From: Marinifilaceae bacterium
GTDB lineage: Bacteria; Bacteroidota; Bacteroidia; Bacteroidales; Marinifilaceae
Reading direction: 5' to 3'
Length of the DNA stretch: 64,000 bases
NCBI GenBank assembly: GCA_016936255.1
Contig: JAFGYE010000023.1
Span: forward strand, 62,001-126,000
Shown here: piece after piece, positions 25,424-34,206 of the stretch
Layout of the letters: every line of letters starts with the position of its first letter
Position numbering within the stretch: the stretch's first letter is position 1
Notes under the pieces: model-generated
Databases searched by the model: none
What the model saw: the letters and a program-made list of their open reading frames with translations, nothing else
Told to the model about the DNA's origin: nothing
Translations under genes and position numbers: made by a program

Positions 25424-25502
25424 TTTGCAAATATCCCGTTTAATATTTAGGCATGTTTTCGAAAATTGGACAATTGTTTTATAATTTAGGCCACTTAAAA
25501 TT
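25424..25502. promoter_or_regulatory. divergent control region between efflux operon and AraC gene
   Basis: The 79-bp region contains a direct repeat ATTTAGGC at 25445-25452 and 25484-25491 (39 nt apart, about 3.7 helical turns) and a CAATTG palindrome near 25471. Direct repeats are the usual binding pattern of AraC-family proteins, so these may be the operator half-sites of the adjacent regulator. No exact TAnnTTTG promoter is visible on either strand. Confidence 0.4.
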
Positions 25503-26309
25503 GTGTTTATGTCGGTAATTGATTCTTTTATTAAGGATGTTAACAGGAATGAGGATGTGTTTTACGTGCTGCATTCAAAAATCGAGGAAAAACTCCCCAT
25601 GCACAGTCACAACAAACATCAGATGTGCTATGTGGAAGGTGGTGTTGCGTTTTTGAATACGCCCGATAAGTCGTATTTTCTTCCTGCGCGTCATTTCTTA
25701 TGGATTCCTGCGGGAATAGAGCATAACGTTGTTTCACGCACCTCGGTGAAAATGGTGCATAACATTTATTTTCCAAGAAATTTATTTCCCGAAGATCATC
25801 AGGTAAGGGAGCGGGAGGGTATTTATCCTGTAACAAATCTGTTGATGGAAATGATTTATTATACTGTAAATTGGCAGGAAGAAATTGGCAAGGACAGTGT
25901 TTTTAAATATGAATTTCTGATCGCTTTAAAAAATATTGTTTTAGATGTATCCACCACTCCTTTGCCTGTAGTGCTTCCAACTACTAAAAACGAAAATTTA
26001 AGGAGAGTGTTTAAATACATCCACCAGAATATCGATCAGCCTTTGAATCTGGATCATGTTGCCGAAAAATTTGGCTGCAGTTCCAGAACATTATCCCGTT
26101 TGTTTCAGAAAAATATGGATATCTCATTTCTGCAATATGTGAAGCTTGTCAGAATCATTAAAAGTATGGAGCAATTGCTTCAAACAGATCTTTCAATAAG
26201 TGAGATTGCTTACAAGAGTGGTTACAATAGTCTTTCTGCCTTTAGCTATACCTTTCAGCAGGTTGTTCACAAATCACCTGCTGAATTTAGAAAGCAAAGT
26301 TTATTGTAA
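25503..26309 (+). CDS. AraC family transcriptional regulator
   Basis: The protein is 268 residues. An N-terminal cupin-like sensor domain (HSHNKHQMCYVEGGVAFLNTP, ARHFLWIPAGIEHNVVS; ~residues 30-90) is followed by a C-terminal AraC double helix-turn-helix. That part reads VFKYIHQNIDQPLNLDHVAEKFGCSSRTLSRLFQ then ISEIAYKSGYNSLSAFSYTFQQVVHKSPAEFRK. It is divergent from the tripartite efflux operon, which it probably controls, most likely as an inducer-responsive activator or repressor. The signal could be an exported compound; this is inferred from position only. Confidence 0.9.
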   Translation: MFMSVIDSFIKDVNRNEDVFYVLHSKIEEKLPMHSHNKHQMCYVEGGVAFLNTPDKSYFLPARHFLWIPAGIEHNVVSRTSVKMVHNIYFPRNLFPEDHQVREREGIYPVTNLLMEMIYYTVNWQEEIGKDSVFKYEFLIALKNIVLDVSTTPLPVVLPTTKNENLRRVFKYIHQNIDQPLNLDHVAEKFGCSSRTLSRLFQKNMDISFLQYVKLVRIIKSMEQLLQTDLSISEIAYKSGYNSLSAFSYTFQQVVHKSPAEFRKQSLL

Positions 26310-26621
26310 ATCGTTTTGATTTCTGTTTCAGGGACTCTGGTCTCAATTGTCCCAAGTCTAAGATATCAGTTGGCTTAATTACAAATTGCCATACAATTAC
26401 TCATCTACGTTTTCCCCGGATGGCATTAATAATCTGTTTTTCAGAAATTAAATTGTTGGCAAAAGCTTCTAACCGGCAATAGTGTGTACACAATAGCTTC
26501 AATTCTGTGTGGTATGCTTCCAATGTGCTTACTTTAAGGTTATAACACACAGAAGTGGCAGTATAGTTAACTACATGTATTGAGAAATGGTCGTTCTTTG
26601 CAGTAGAAAAAGAATAGAACT
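26310..26621. other. intergenic region upstream of the mannoside utilization locus, no gene seen
   Basis: The stretch holds no coding frame. GTGTACAC (about 26482-26489) is a perfect palindrome and CTGTGTGG / ACACACAG words recur nearby (about 26501-26552). They may belong to a regulatory site before the GH130 gene, but no dyad of convincing length is seen. Confidence 0.35.
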
Positions 26622-27668
26622 ATGGATATCGCAAAGAGATTTGAGCAAAACCCTTTACTCTCACCAAAAAACATCCTGCCAAGTATGGTAGGAATGGAAA
26701 TTGAATGCTTGTTAAACCCGGGTGTGTTTCGCTGCAACAATAAAACCTGGTTATTGCTTCGGGTTGCAGAACGACCTCAGCAGGTAGAGGGTAAAATTAG
26801 TTTTCCTGTTTATAATAAAGAGGGAGTCGTCGAAATTTTATGCTTCGACGAAAACGATGCCGATCTGGATTTGTCCGATCCCAGGATCGTGATTTATAAA
26901 GGGGAGTATTACCTAACCACTCTTTCACATCTTCGGTTGGTTTGCAGTGACGACCAGATTAATTTCGCGGAGCCTGAAGGTTACGCTCCAATTATGGGAG
27001 TTGGTTCTCAGGAAACTTTCGGAATAGAAGATTGCAGGGTTGCAACCATGGATGATGGATATCATTTGACTTATACAAAGGTTTCTGCCCATGGGGTTGG
27101 AGTTGGATATATTCAGACTAAGGATTGGAAACAGTTTGATCGTTGCGGAATGATCTTCCCGCCACACAATAAGGATTGTGCCATTTTCGAAGAACAGATT
27201 AACGGTAAATATTATGCACTTCACCGTCCGAGTAGTCCCGAATTGGGCGGGAATTACATTTGGATTGCTGAATCGCCTGATCGTATTCATTGGGGGAATC
27301 ATCAATTGCTGGCAAAAACACGCGCCGGAAAATGGGACAGTGCCCGGCTCGGAGCAGGAGCATCGCCAATTAGAACTGAAAAGGGCTGGCTGGAAATATA
27401 CCACGGAGCAACAAAAGAACACAGGTATTGTTTGGGTGCATTACTATTGGATTTAAATGATCCCTCGATACTACTTGCCCGAAGCGAGGAGCCCATTATG
27501 GAACCCATTATGGAATATGAGAAAACCGGATTTTTTGGCAATGTGGTTTTTACCAATGGGCATATTGTTAGCGGCGATACGATTACAATTTATTACGGAG
27601 CTTCGGATGAAGTGATTTGTGGGGCCGAATTCTCTATCAGTGAAATTTTACAATCGTTAAACTATTAA
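26622..27668 (+). CDS. glycoside hydrolase family 130 protein (beta-mannoside phosphorylase or mannosidase)
   Basis: This 348-residue protein has a five-bladed propeller of the GH130 type without a signal peptide, so it is cytoplasmic. Conserved blocks are NPGVFRCNNKTWLLLRVAE (32-50), GIEDCR with the probable catalytic Asp137 (134-139), NKDCAIFEE (183-191), RLGAGASPI (242-250) and WLEIYHGA (256-263). GH130 enzymes cleave beta-mannosides by phosphate or water; the choice depends on basic phosphate-binding residues that cannot be judged confidently by eye. It heads the plus-strand run and is followed after 3 bp by the MFS permease, which probably imports its substrate. Confidence 0.85.
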   Translation: MDIAKRFEQNPLLSPKNILPSMVGMEIECLLNPGVFRCNNKTWLLLRVAERPQQVEGKISFPVYNKEGVVEILCFDENDADLDLSDPRIVIYKGEYYLTTLSHLRLVCSDDQINFAEPEGYAPIMGVGSQETFGIEDCRVATMDDGYHLTYTKVSAHGVGVGYIQTKDWKQFDRCGMIFPPHNKDCAIFEEQINGKYYALHRPSSPELGGNYIWIAESPDRIHWGNHQLLAKTRAGKWDSARLGAGASPIRTEKGWLEIYHGATKEHRYCLGALLLDLNDPSILLARSEEPIMEPIMEYEKTGFFGNVVFTNGHIVSGDTITIYYGASDEVICGAEFSISEILQSLNY

Positions 27669-27671
27669 TTT

Positions 27672-29003
27672 ATGGCTGCTATTACCAAAATATTGAAAAA
27701 AGCACTCTCAGAGTATTATTTTTTCCTCAGTAACCCACGAGATATGAGGGTTTTGTTGATTACCAACATGATTTATGCCTTCGTGCTTCCGGTGGTCGAT
27801 ATTTTTGTAAGCGCCTATATCATGCGTTTCACCAATAACGATTTTACATTGGTAGCCTACTATCAGCTGGCTATTTATACCGGAATACCGCTTACCTTTT
27901 TTATTAATGGTTTTCTCTTGAAAAAGATCAAAATAGCCAATCTATATAGTTTTGGAATGCTTTTAAGTGGTATCTCCATGTTGTTTATGATGACGCTTGA
28001 TCATCTTAATTTTGCAGGAGTTGTTTTTTCCGGATTAATAATGGGTGCATCTTTTGGGTTTTTCTGGGCCAACCGTGATTTTTTGGCTTTGGATACCACA
28101 AATGATAAAAACCGGAATTACTATTACGGTTTGGAAACCTTCTTTTTTACAATAACATCAATAATAATTCCTTTAATTGTTGGATGGTTTATTATATCGT
28201 CAAAAACATTGGGTTGGTTTGGTGAACACAGAGCTTATCAGGTTATTACGCTTTGCGTATTCATTCTAACGATTATTTCATCCATTGTAATCCACAGGGA
28301 AAAATTTAAAAATCCGAAGCAAAAGAAATTTCTGCATTTCCACTTCGACCGATTATGGCACAAAATGTTATTTTTAGCCGGACTAAAAGGACTTGCACAA
28401 GGATATTTGGTGACAGCACCGGCTATTCTGATCATGTATTTAATAGGTGATGAAGGATCTTTGGGAACCATTCAGGCTATAAGCGGAATTGTTACGGCAA
28501 TAGTATTGTATCTGCTGGGACGATTTTCCAAACCGGAACACCGCATTTACATATTTGCAGTGGGTTTGCTCATTTTTGTTGCAGGCACAATGGCCAATGC
28601 AATTATGTTTTCGGCAACAGGTGCAATGGTGTTTATGCTGGCGATGGTATTATTCAGACCCCTGCACGATATTGCCTATTTTCCGATTCAGATGAGAGTG
28701 ATTGATGTGCTTTCCCGAAAGGAGAAACGAAACGAATTTGCTTACATTTTTAATCATGAATTTGGACTTTTTGTTGGACGGGTTTTCGGATTAGTAATGT
28801 TTTTGTTGCTTACACACTACGTTTCGGAGGTGTTCGCTCTTAAGTATTCTTTACTGATCATTGCACTGCTGCAATTAATCTCTATTCCTGTTGCCAAAAT
28901 GGTGATTAAACATACCAGTAAAGAGGAATTCAAATCAAATGGCCAAGACGTAAGATTAAGAGATGTAGATGATAAATTAGTAGTAGAACCTTTGGTCCAA
29001 TAA
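27672..29003 (+). CDS. MFS transporter, probable oligosaccharide permease of the GH130 locus
   Basis: This 443-residue permease has about 12 hydrophobic segments. Recognisable features are FGFFWANRDFLALDTTNDKNRNYYYG (about residues 130-155) in the region before helix 5, and PLHDIAYFPIQMRVIDVLSRKEKRNEFAYIFNHE (~330-365). The start codon lies 4 nt after the GH130 stop, so translation is probably coupled. In Bacteroidota sugar loci an MFS permease commonly moves the SusCD-imported, trimmed oligosaccharide from periplasm to cytoplasm, where cytoplasmic phosphorylases act. The substrate is inferred from its neighbours. Confidence 0.85.
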   Translation: MAAITKILKKALSEYYFFLSNPRDMRVLLITNMIYAFVLPVVDIFVSAYIMRFTNNDFTLVAYYQLAIYTGIPLTFFINGFLLKKIKIANLYSFGMLLSGISMLFMMTLDHLNFAGVVFSGLIMGASFGFFWANRDFLALDTTNDKNRNYYYGLETFFFTITSIIIPLIVGWFIISSKTLGWFGEHRAYQVITLCVFILTIISSIVIHREKFKNPKQKKFLHFHFDRLWHKMLFLAGLKGLAQGYLVTAPAILIMYLIGDEGSLGTIQAISGIVTAIVLYLLGRFSKPEHRIYIFAVGLLIFVAGTMANAIMFSATGAMVFMLAMVLFRPLHDIAYFPIQMRVIDVLSRKEKRNEFAYIFNHEFGLFVGRVFGLVMFLLLTHYVSEVFALKYSLLIIALLQLISIPVAKMVIKHTSKEEFKSNGQDVRLRDVDDKLVVEPLVQ

Positions 29004-29164
29004 CTTTGAAAGCTTTGAGAAAAAAATAATTTAAGGTCAATTCTGAAAATATAAAAGATACAAATCCATTAACAGATGAAACGACTATGTAACACTATTA
29101 CAAACAGGTGGATGAGTGTAATTTGGGAGTTCCATATGACAACTAAAAAAATAAATTATAACAC

Positions 29165-30880
29165 ATGAATCGTAACTATTTATTTTGGATACTATGTTGT
29201 TTCGTTTTTGCTTCGTGCACGACACAACCGCAAACAGCTGTAAAAGAGCTGCAGATTAGTCGTGTAGAAAGTATGCCTAATCAGCCGCAACCATATAAGA
29301 TGCTTGACTGGCATGAAAAGGCAGTGAATTTCGACGAAGCAATATTCGATTTTGATGCCACAGGCGAATTCCGGCCTTTTATTTGGTTGGATAGTGCAAA
29401 GAGAAATCTTCCACAGACAACATTTGGTTTGTACACTGTTATAGGTGATGTGAGACAAGGACCAAATAAAAATAAGGGTGAATTTCACGAAGCAATCAAT
29501 TCTTTGGGCGCTTTGATGAGTGCTGGATTAGTGGGAATTGACAAGCGGGATCAGAAGGGATACAACTTTGTGAAAATGGTTCAGAACTATTTCAACACCG
29601 ATAATGGTTGGAATATCATGATGAACAATACTTGTCCGGAAGTTGCACTTTTAGGTGGAGGATATGGCCGCGACTGGTGGTACGATGTTTTTCCAAATGT
29701 GCTGTATTATGCCGTTTCGGAATTACAGCCTAATGTAGAAGGTGCAGATGCGATTCAGAAAACTATTGCCGAGCAGTTCTTTAAGGCCGATTCTACCTTG
29801 AATGGAAATTACGATTATTCCTATTTCGACTATGCTGAGATGAAAGGGAAACGAAATCAGATTCCTTACCAGCAGGATGCAGCAGCAGGACATGCTTATG
29901 TGCTTTACTCGGCTTATCAAAAATTTGGAGATCCCCGTTATCTGGAAGGTGCAAAATCAGCAATTGAGGCTTTGTTGAGCCAAAAAGAAAGTCGGTTTTA
30001 CGAAGTACTGATGCCTTTTGGAGCTTATGTGGCAGCCCGCTTAAATGCGGAACAGGGAACCAATTACGATGTTTCAAAAATACTTGATTGGACTTTCGAC
30101 GGATGTACTGCGGAAAAGGGCCGCACCGGCTGGGGAATTATTGCAGATCGCTGGGGAGATTATGATGTTTCGGGCATACAGGGAAGCCTGACTCAGGATG
30201 GTGGCTACGGTTTTTTAATGAACACCTTCGACATGGCCTGGCCACTGGTACCAATGGTTCGATACGATCAAGAATATGCCCGGTCCATTGGGAAATGGAT
30301 GTTGAATGCAGCAAATTCCTCTCGTTTGTTCTATCCTTACGAAATTCCGGACAGAAATCAGTATTTGCCTGAAAATAAAAGCATAACCCGTAATGTAATC
30401 GCCTACGAGGGATTAAAGAAGGTTGATGCTTATAACACCGAGGAGTTTAAAGGAGTTTCGCCGGTAGCACTGGGCGATGGACCAAATTGGGTGGTTAGTC
30501 AGCCAAAACTATCCATGTTTAGTATTTACGGATCGGCACATGCCGGAATCTTTGGTTCTATCATCAGGAAAACAAATGTGGAGAAGATTCTGCAATTGGA
30601 TTGTCTTGCGACAGATTTCTATAAAAATGAATCCTATCCTACTTATTTATATTTCAATCCTTACGATGAGGTAAAGAAAATCGACTATTCTTCAGAACAA
30701 GGAGTTGATCTGTATGATATTGTTTCGGGGAAGCTTGTTGCTGAAAAGATTTTTGGCAAAGGAAGCTTTTCAATTGAAGGAAATAAAGCGATGGTAGTGG
30801 TTGAAATTCCTGCGGGATCAAAAATAGAACGATCAAAAGAGAAAGTGACGGCAAATGGAATTGTTATCTCTTTTTATTAA
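29165..30880 (+). CDS. large lipoprotein of unknown function, possible (alpha/alpha)-toroid glycan-active enzyme
   Basis: The 571-residue protein has a lipobox FASC giving lipidated Cys18. The mature part contains helix-pair motifs typical of (alpha/alpha)6 toroids: HEAINSLGALMSAGLVGID, QDAAAGHAYVLYSAYQKFGDPRYLEGAKSAIEALL, GAYVAARLNAEQG and GYGFLMNTFDMAW. Acidic/aromatic clusters such as GGGYGRDWWYDVFPN and WGIIADRWGDYDVSG could line an active site. A beta-rich C-terminal part (~470-571) resembles the accessory sandwich of many hydrolases. I recall similar unassigned proteins in Bacteroides sugar loci but recognise no numbered CAZy family. It lies between the MFS gene and susC, so a surface or periplasmic glycan-processing role is likely. 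Confidence 0.6.
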   Translation: MNRNYLFWILCCFVFASCTTQPQTAVKELQISRVESMPNQPQPYKMLDWHEKAVNFDEAIFDFDATGEFRPFIWLDSAKRNLPQTTFGLYTVIGDVRQGPNKNKGEFHEAINSLGALMSAGLVGIDKRDQKGYNFVKMVQNYFNTDNGWNIMMNNTCPEVALLGGGYGRDWWYDVFPNVLYYAVSELQPNVEGADAIQKTIAEQFFKADSTLNGNYDYSYFDYAEMKGKRNQIPYQQDAAAGHAYVLYSAYQKFGDPRYLEGAKSAIEALLSQKESRFYEVLMPFGAYVAARLNAEQGTNYDVSKILDWTFDGCTAEKGRTGWGIIADRWGDYDVSGIQGSLTQDGGYGFLMNTFDMAWPLVPMVRYDQEYARSIGKWMLNAANSSRLFYPYEIPDRNQYLPENKSITRNVIAYEGLKKVDAYNTEEFKGVSPVALGDGPNWVVSQPKLSMFSIYGSAHAGIFGSIIRKTNVEKILQLDCLATDFYKNESYPTYLYFNPYDEVKKIDYSSEQGVDLYDIVSGKLVAEKIFGKGSFSIEGNKAMVVVEIPAGSKIERSKEKVTANGIVISFY

Positions 30881-31128
30881 GGAACTACTATTTTTTGAAA
30901 TGGGCGGTTCTATTGGTAAAATGACAACATAAATATCTGGTTGAATTGGATCATTTAAACGATTCAATTCAACTGGAAATAATAAGATCTCAAGTGCTTT
31001 AGATATAGTATCATTTAATTAGACGATTACGGAAACGATAGCAATTTCTTCAAATAGGATCCTTGATGAATTGTTATTTATAGAAAAATTACGCTTTTAA
31101 TTCACTGTTGTTAATTAAAATAAAATCT
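30881..31128. other. regulatory intergenic region before susC
   Basis: The 248 bp upstream of susC carry the dyad described separately (30941-30972). A partial direct repeat also occurs, ATCATTTAAACGATT (30950-30964) against ATCATTTAATT-aga-CGATT (31010-31028), 60 nt apart. No coding frame is visible. This is where the hybrid two-component regulator would be expected to bind. Confidence 0.45.
30941..30972. promoter_or_regulatory. dyad upstream of susC, possible regulator site
   Basis: TTGAATTGGATC (30941-30952) and GATTCAATTCAA (30961-30972) form a 12-bp inverted repeat with one G/T mismatch and an 8-nt spacer. No T-run follows, so it is not a typical terminator. Its place about 155 bp before the susC start suggests a protein-binding site. 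Confidence 0.4.
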
Positions 31129-34100
31129 ATGAAAACTATGTTTTTAAATTTAAAAAGAGGAATACTGGGCTTTGTATTTATCTTTTTGACAAGTGCTGTC
31201 TTTGGGCAGGTTCTTGTATCAGGAAAAGTTACCGACGTAAGTGGAGAATCATTACCAGGTGTTAGTGTTTTTGTAAAAGGCACAAGTGTTGGTTCCATTA
31301 CAGATATTGATGGAGATTACAGTTTAGAAGTGCCTGAAAATGCACAAATCCTGGTTTTCTCTTTCATTGGAATGAAAAATCAGGAAGTTGAATTCACTGG
31401 GCAAACCAGTATTAATGTTATTTTGCAAGAAGATGTAACTGGTTTAGATGAGGTTGTTATTGTTGGTTATACAGCAAGAAAAAAATCTACATTAACAGGA
31501 GCCGTATCGGTTGTTAATCTTTCAGATATGGAGAAAACACGAGTACCAAATGTTTCTCAGGCCTTGCAAGGTCAAATTGCAGGGGTATTGGTAACATCAA
31601 GTACAGGTGCGCCGGGAGATCCTATTCAGATACGTATACGTGGAGAAGGAACTATTGGAGATAACAATCCGTTGTATGTAGTAGATGGAATTCCTTCACG
31701 CGATATCACCTTTTTAAATCAGGCCGATGTTAAAACTATGACTGTTTTAAAAGATGCCGCTGCAGCAGCAATTTACGGTTCCAGAGCTTCCGGTGGTGTG
31801 GTATTAATTACCACTAAAAGCGGATCGATAGGGGAAACAAGTTTCGATGTAAACTATTACACAGGAATTCATAAGGTTGCCAACCTTCCTAATATGCTGA
31901 ATGCTGAGCAGTACATGAATACCCTGGAGAAAGCTTGGGACAATTCAGACAGAACAGGAGCAAATCCTTATACAGCTGATAAAGGCAGATCTGATTTTGC
32001 TGACACAGACTGGCTTGATGAGTTGTTTGAACAAGGGAAGTCACAAAATTTGCAGGTGACAGCTGGTGGAGGAACTGAAAAAATGCAATATTTAATGTCT
32101 TTGGGTTATTATGGACAGGATGGAATTGTTGTATTTGATAATGATAAATACCAAAGATTAAATTACAGAACCAATCTCAATATCGATGTAACGGATCGAA
32201 TTAAAATTGGGACAAATCTGCAATTGTCTTATTCAACACAAGATAAAACAGCATCAAAAGGTGAAAGTCTAATTCGATATGCTTTATTAAGAGCTCCCGT
32301 ATTAGCAGTTCGTAAAGATGTGAATGATCCTACTTACTCTGAAAGAGATCCTTTTACGGATATGCCGTTTTTCACGCCAACGGGCTATGATCAGGGATTA
32401 CAAAGATCGATGTATGAAATGGTAGGTAACCCTGTTGCCAAAGCCTATTTTACAGATGATCAGCGAAAGATTTATAAAACATTTGGAAATGTTTATGGTG
32501 AATTTGCTTTTTTGGGTAATAAAGAACTAAAATTCAGAACAAATATCGGGGTTGATTTATCAATGTTTCACAACAAAGCTTTTAATGAGAATTATGGTGA
32601 TGATGATGGTGGTGGATCTGCAGTTGATCAAGGATTGGGCAGACAGAACAGACCTAATAGCTTGAGTGAAGAAAGAGGAGAAGCACGTACAATTACCTTT
32701 AATAATACATTAAATTACGCGAAAACCTTCCACGAAAAGCATGATTTTAGTGCAATGGTAGGTACCGAATATATTGACAATTATGAATCATCAATAGGAG
32801 CCAGCAGAGCTCGTTTCCCTTTTACAACTGATGAATATCGATATTTGGATTATGGTGGATCGGATCTTGATCTTTGGAATAGCGGATCTGCTTCAGAGTG
32901 GGCATTATTCTCTTTGTTTGGATCAACATCTTATGCGTATGATGACAAATATATGGTAACTGCTAATTTGAGAGCTGATGCTTCATCAAGGTTTTCTGAA
33001 AGCAATCGTTGGGGCTATTTTCCTTCTGTTTCTGCCGGATGGACAATTTCCAAGGAAGATTTTATGAAGGATGTTGATTGGTTGTCTAACTTAAAATTAA
33101 GGGCAAGTTGGGGTAAATTAGGAAATCAGGAGATTGACAATTATGCGTATTTAACTTTGGTTAGTCAGGTAGATGGTATTGTTAAGACTAACCGCTTTGG
33201 AAATTCTGATTTGAAATGGGAGAGTTCTACTCAATCAAATATTGGTGTTGATGTTGGTTTGCTTACTAATAAACTGGTACTAACGGGAGAATATTTTGAA
33301 AAGAATACGACAGATATTTTATTGCCGATTGGATTACCATCTGTTGTTGGTGATGTATCTCCTACAATTGTCAATGCAGGTGAGGTGAGTAATAAAGGAT
33401 TCGAATTCTCTATAGATTACCGCAATTCAGGAAAAGAATTCAAATACAATGTAAACGCGAACATTGCGACATTAACTAATAAGGTTGAAAAGCTGCATCC
33501 AAACGTTCCCAATATCGTTACCGATGTAACAAAAACTGAAGTTGGATATGCATTAAATTCCTACTATGGGTACAAAATGGTTGGAATTTATCAAAATCAA
33601 GCGGAAATAGACAGTCATCTGTTTACTGAAGGAAATGCAAAACCAGGAGACATCAAATTTAAGGATGTAAACGGTGACGGGAAAATTAGTGCAGATTATG
33701 ACAGAGAATTTATTGGAAGTCCTATTCCCGAATTCACTTATGGTTTTTCATTCTCATCTACCTATAAAGGATTTGATTTTTCAATGCTTTTTCAGGGAGT
33801 AGCGGGTGTTGACAGATACAACCAAGGGAAACAGATTGTAGACTATGATACACGTCCGTTTAATTATACCACAGCGATATTAGGTGCATGGGATGGGGAA
33901 GGCAGCAGCAATAGCATACCAAGAGTTGCTTTTGAAGACAATGGAAGCAGTAAGGTGTCAAGCATTTTCGTTGAAGACGCTTCCTATTTCCGACTAAAGA
34001 ATATTGAAATTGGATACACTGTAAATGCAATAAAAGGAATTGATAATATACGGTTTTATGTATCCGGGCAAAATTTATTTACAATAACTGACTATACCGG

Positions 34101-34188
34101 TTTAGATCCGGAATCTACCGATCTAATGGATTTAGGAACTTATCCTCAATCAAAATCAGTTTTGTTTGGCGTAAATGTGAAGTTTTAA
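31129..34188 (+). CDS. SusC/RagA family TonB-linked outer-membrane transporter
   Basis: From the Met at 31129 the protein has 1019 residues; an in-frame ATG at 31108 adds seven residues before the signal peptide and is less likely. Signal peptide (to FGQ), a carboxypeptidase-D-like domain (VSGKVTDVSGESLPGVSVFVKGT), the plug with VVIVGYTARKKSTLTGAVS and NPLYVVDGIP, then a 22-strand barrel ending LFGVNVKF with terminal Phe. It imports oligosaccharides across the outer membrane using TonB energy, capped by the SusD-type lipoprotein encoded 18 bp downstream. Full length and intact. Likely induced by the hybrid two-component system at 36-40 kb. Confidence 0.96.
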   Translation: MKTMFLNLKRGILGFVFIFLTSAVFGQVLVSGKVTDVSGESLPGVSVFVKGTSVGSITDIDGDYSLEVPENAQILVFSFIGMKNQEVEFTGQTSINVILQEDVTGLDEVVIVGYTARKKSTLTGAVSVVNLSDMEKTRVPNVSQALQGQIAGVLVTSSTGAPGDPIQIRIRGEGTIGDNNPLYVVDGIPSRDITFLNQADVKTMTVLKDAAAAAIYGSRASGGVVLITTKSGSIGETSFDVNYYTGIHKVANLPNMLNAEQYMNTLEKAWDNSDRTGANPYTADKGRSDFADTDWLDELFEQGKSQNLQVTAGGGTEKMQYLMSLGYYGQDGIVVFDNDKYQRLNYRTNLNIDVTDRIKIGTNLQLSYSTQDKTASKGESLIRYALLRAPVLAVRKDVNDPTYSERDPFTDMPFFTPTGYDQGLQRSMYEMVGNPVAKAYFTDDQRKIYKTFGNVYGEFAFLGNKELKFRTNIGVDLSMFHNKAFNENYGDDDGGGSAVDQGLGRQNRPNSLSEERGEARTITFNNTLNYAKTFHEKHDFSAMVGTEYIDNYESSIGASRARFPFTTDEYRYLDYGGSDLDLWNSGSASEWALFSLFGSTSYAYDDKYMVTANLRADASSRFSESNRWGYFPSVSAGWTISKEDFMKDVDWLSNLKLRASWGKLGNQEIDNYAYLTLVSQVDGIVKTNRFGNSDLKWESSTQSNIGVDVGLLTNKLVLTGEYFEKNTTDILLPIGLPSVVGDVSPTIVNAGEVSNKGFEFSIDYRNSGKEFKYNVNANIATLTNKVEKLHPNVPNIVTDVTKTEVGYALNSYYGYKMVGIYQNQAEIDSHLFTEGNAKPGDIKFKDVNGDGKISADYDREFIGSPIPEFTYGFSFSSTYKGFDFSMLFQGVAGVDRYNQGKQIVDYDTRPFNYTTAILGAWDGEGSSNSIPRVAFEDNGSSKVSSIFVEDASYFRLKNIEIGYTVNAIKGIDNIRFYVSGQNLFTITDYTGLDPESTDLMDLGTYPQSKSVLFGVNVKF

Positions 34189-34206
34189 TAGTAAAAAGTA
34201 TAAATT

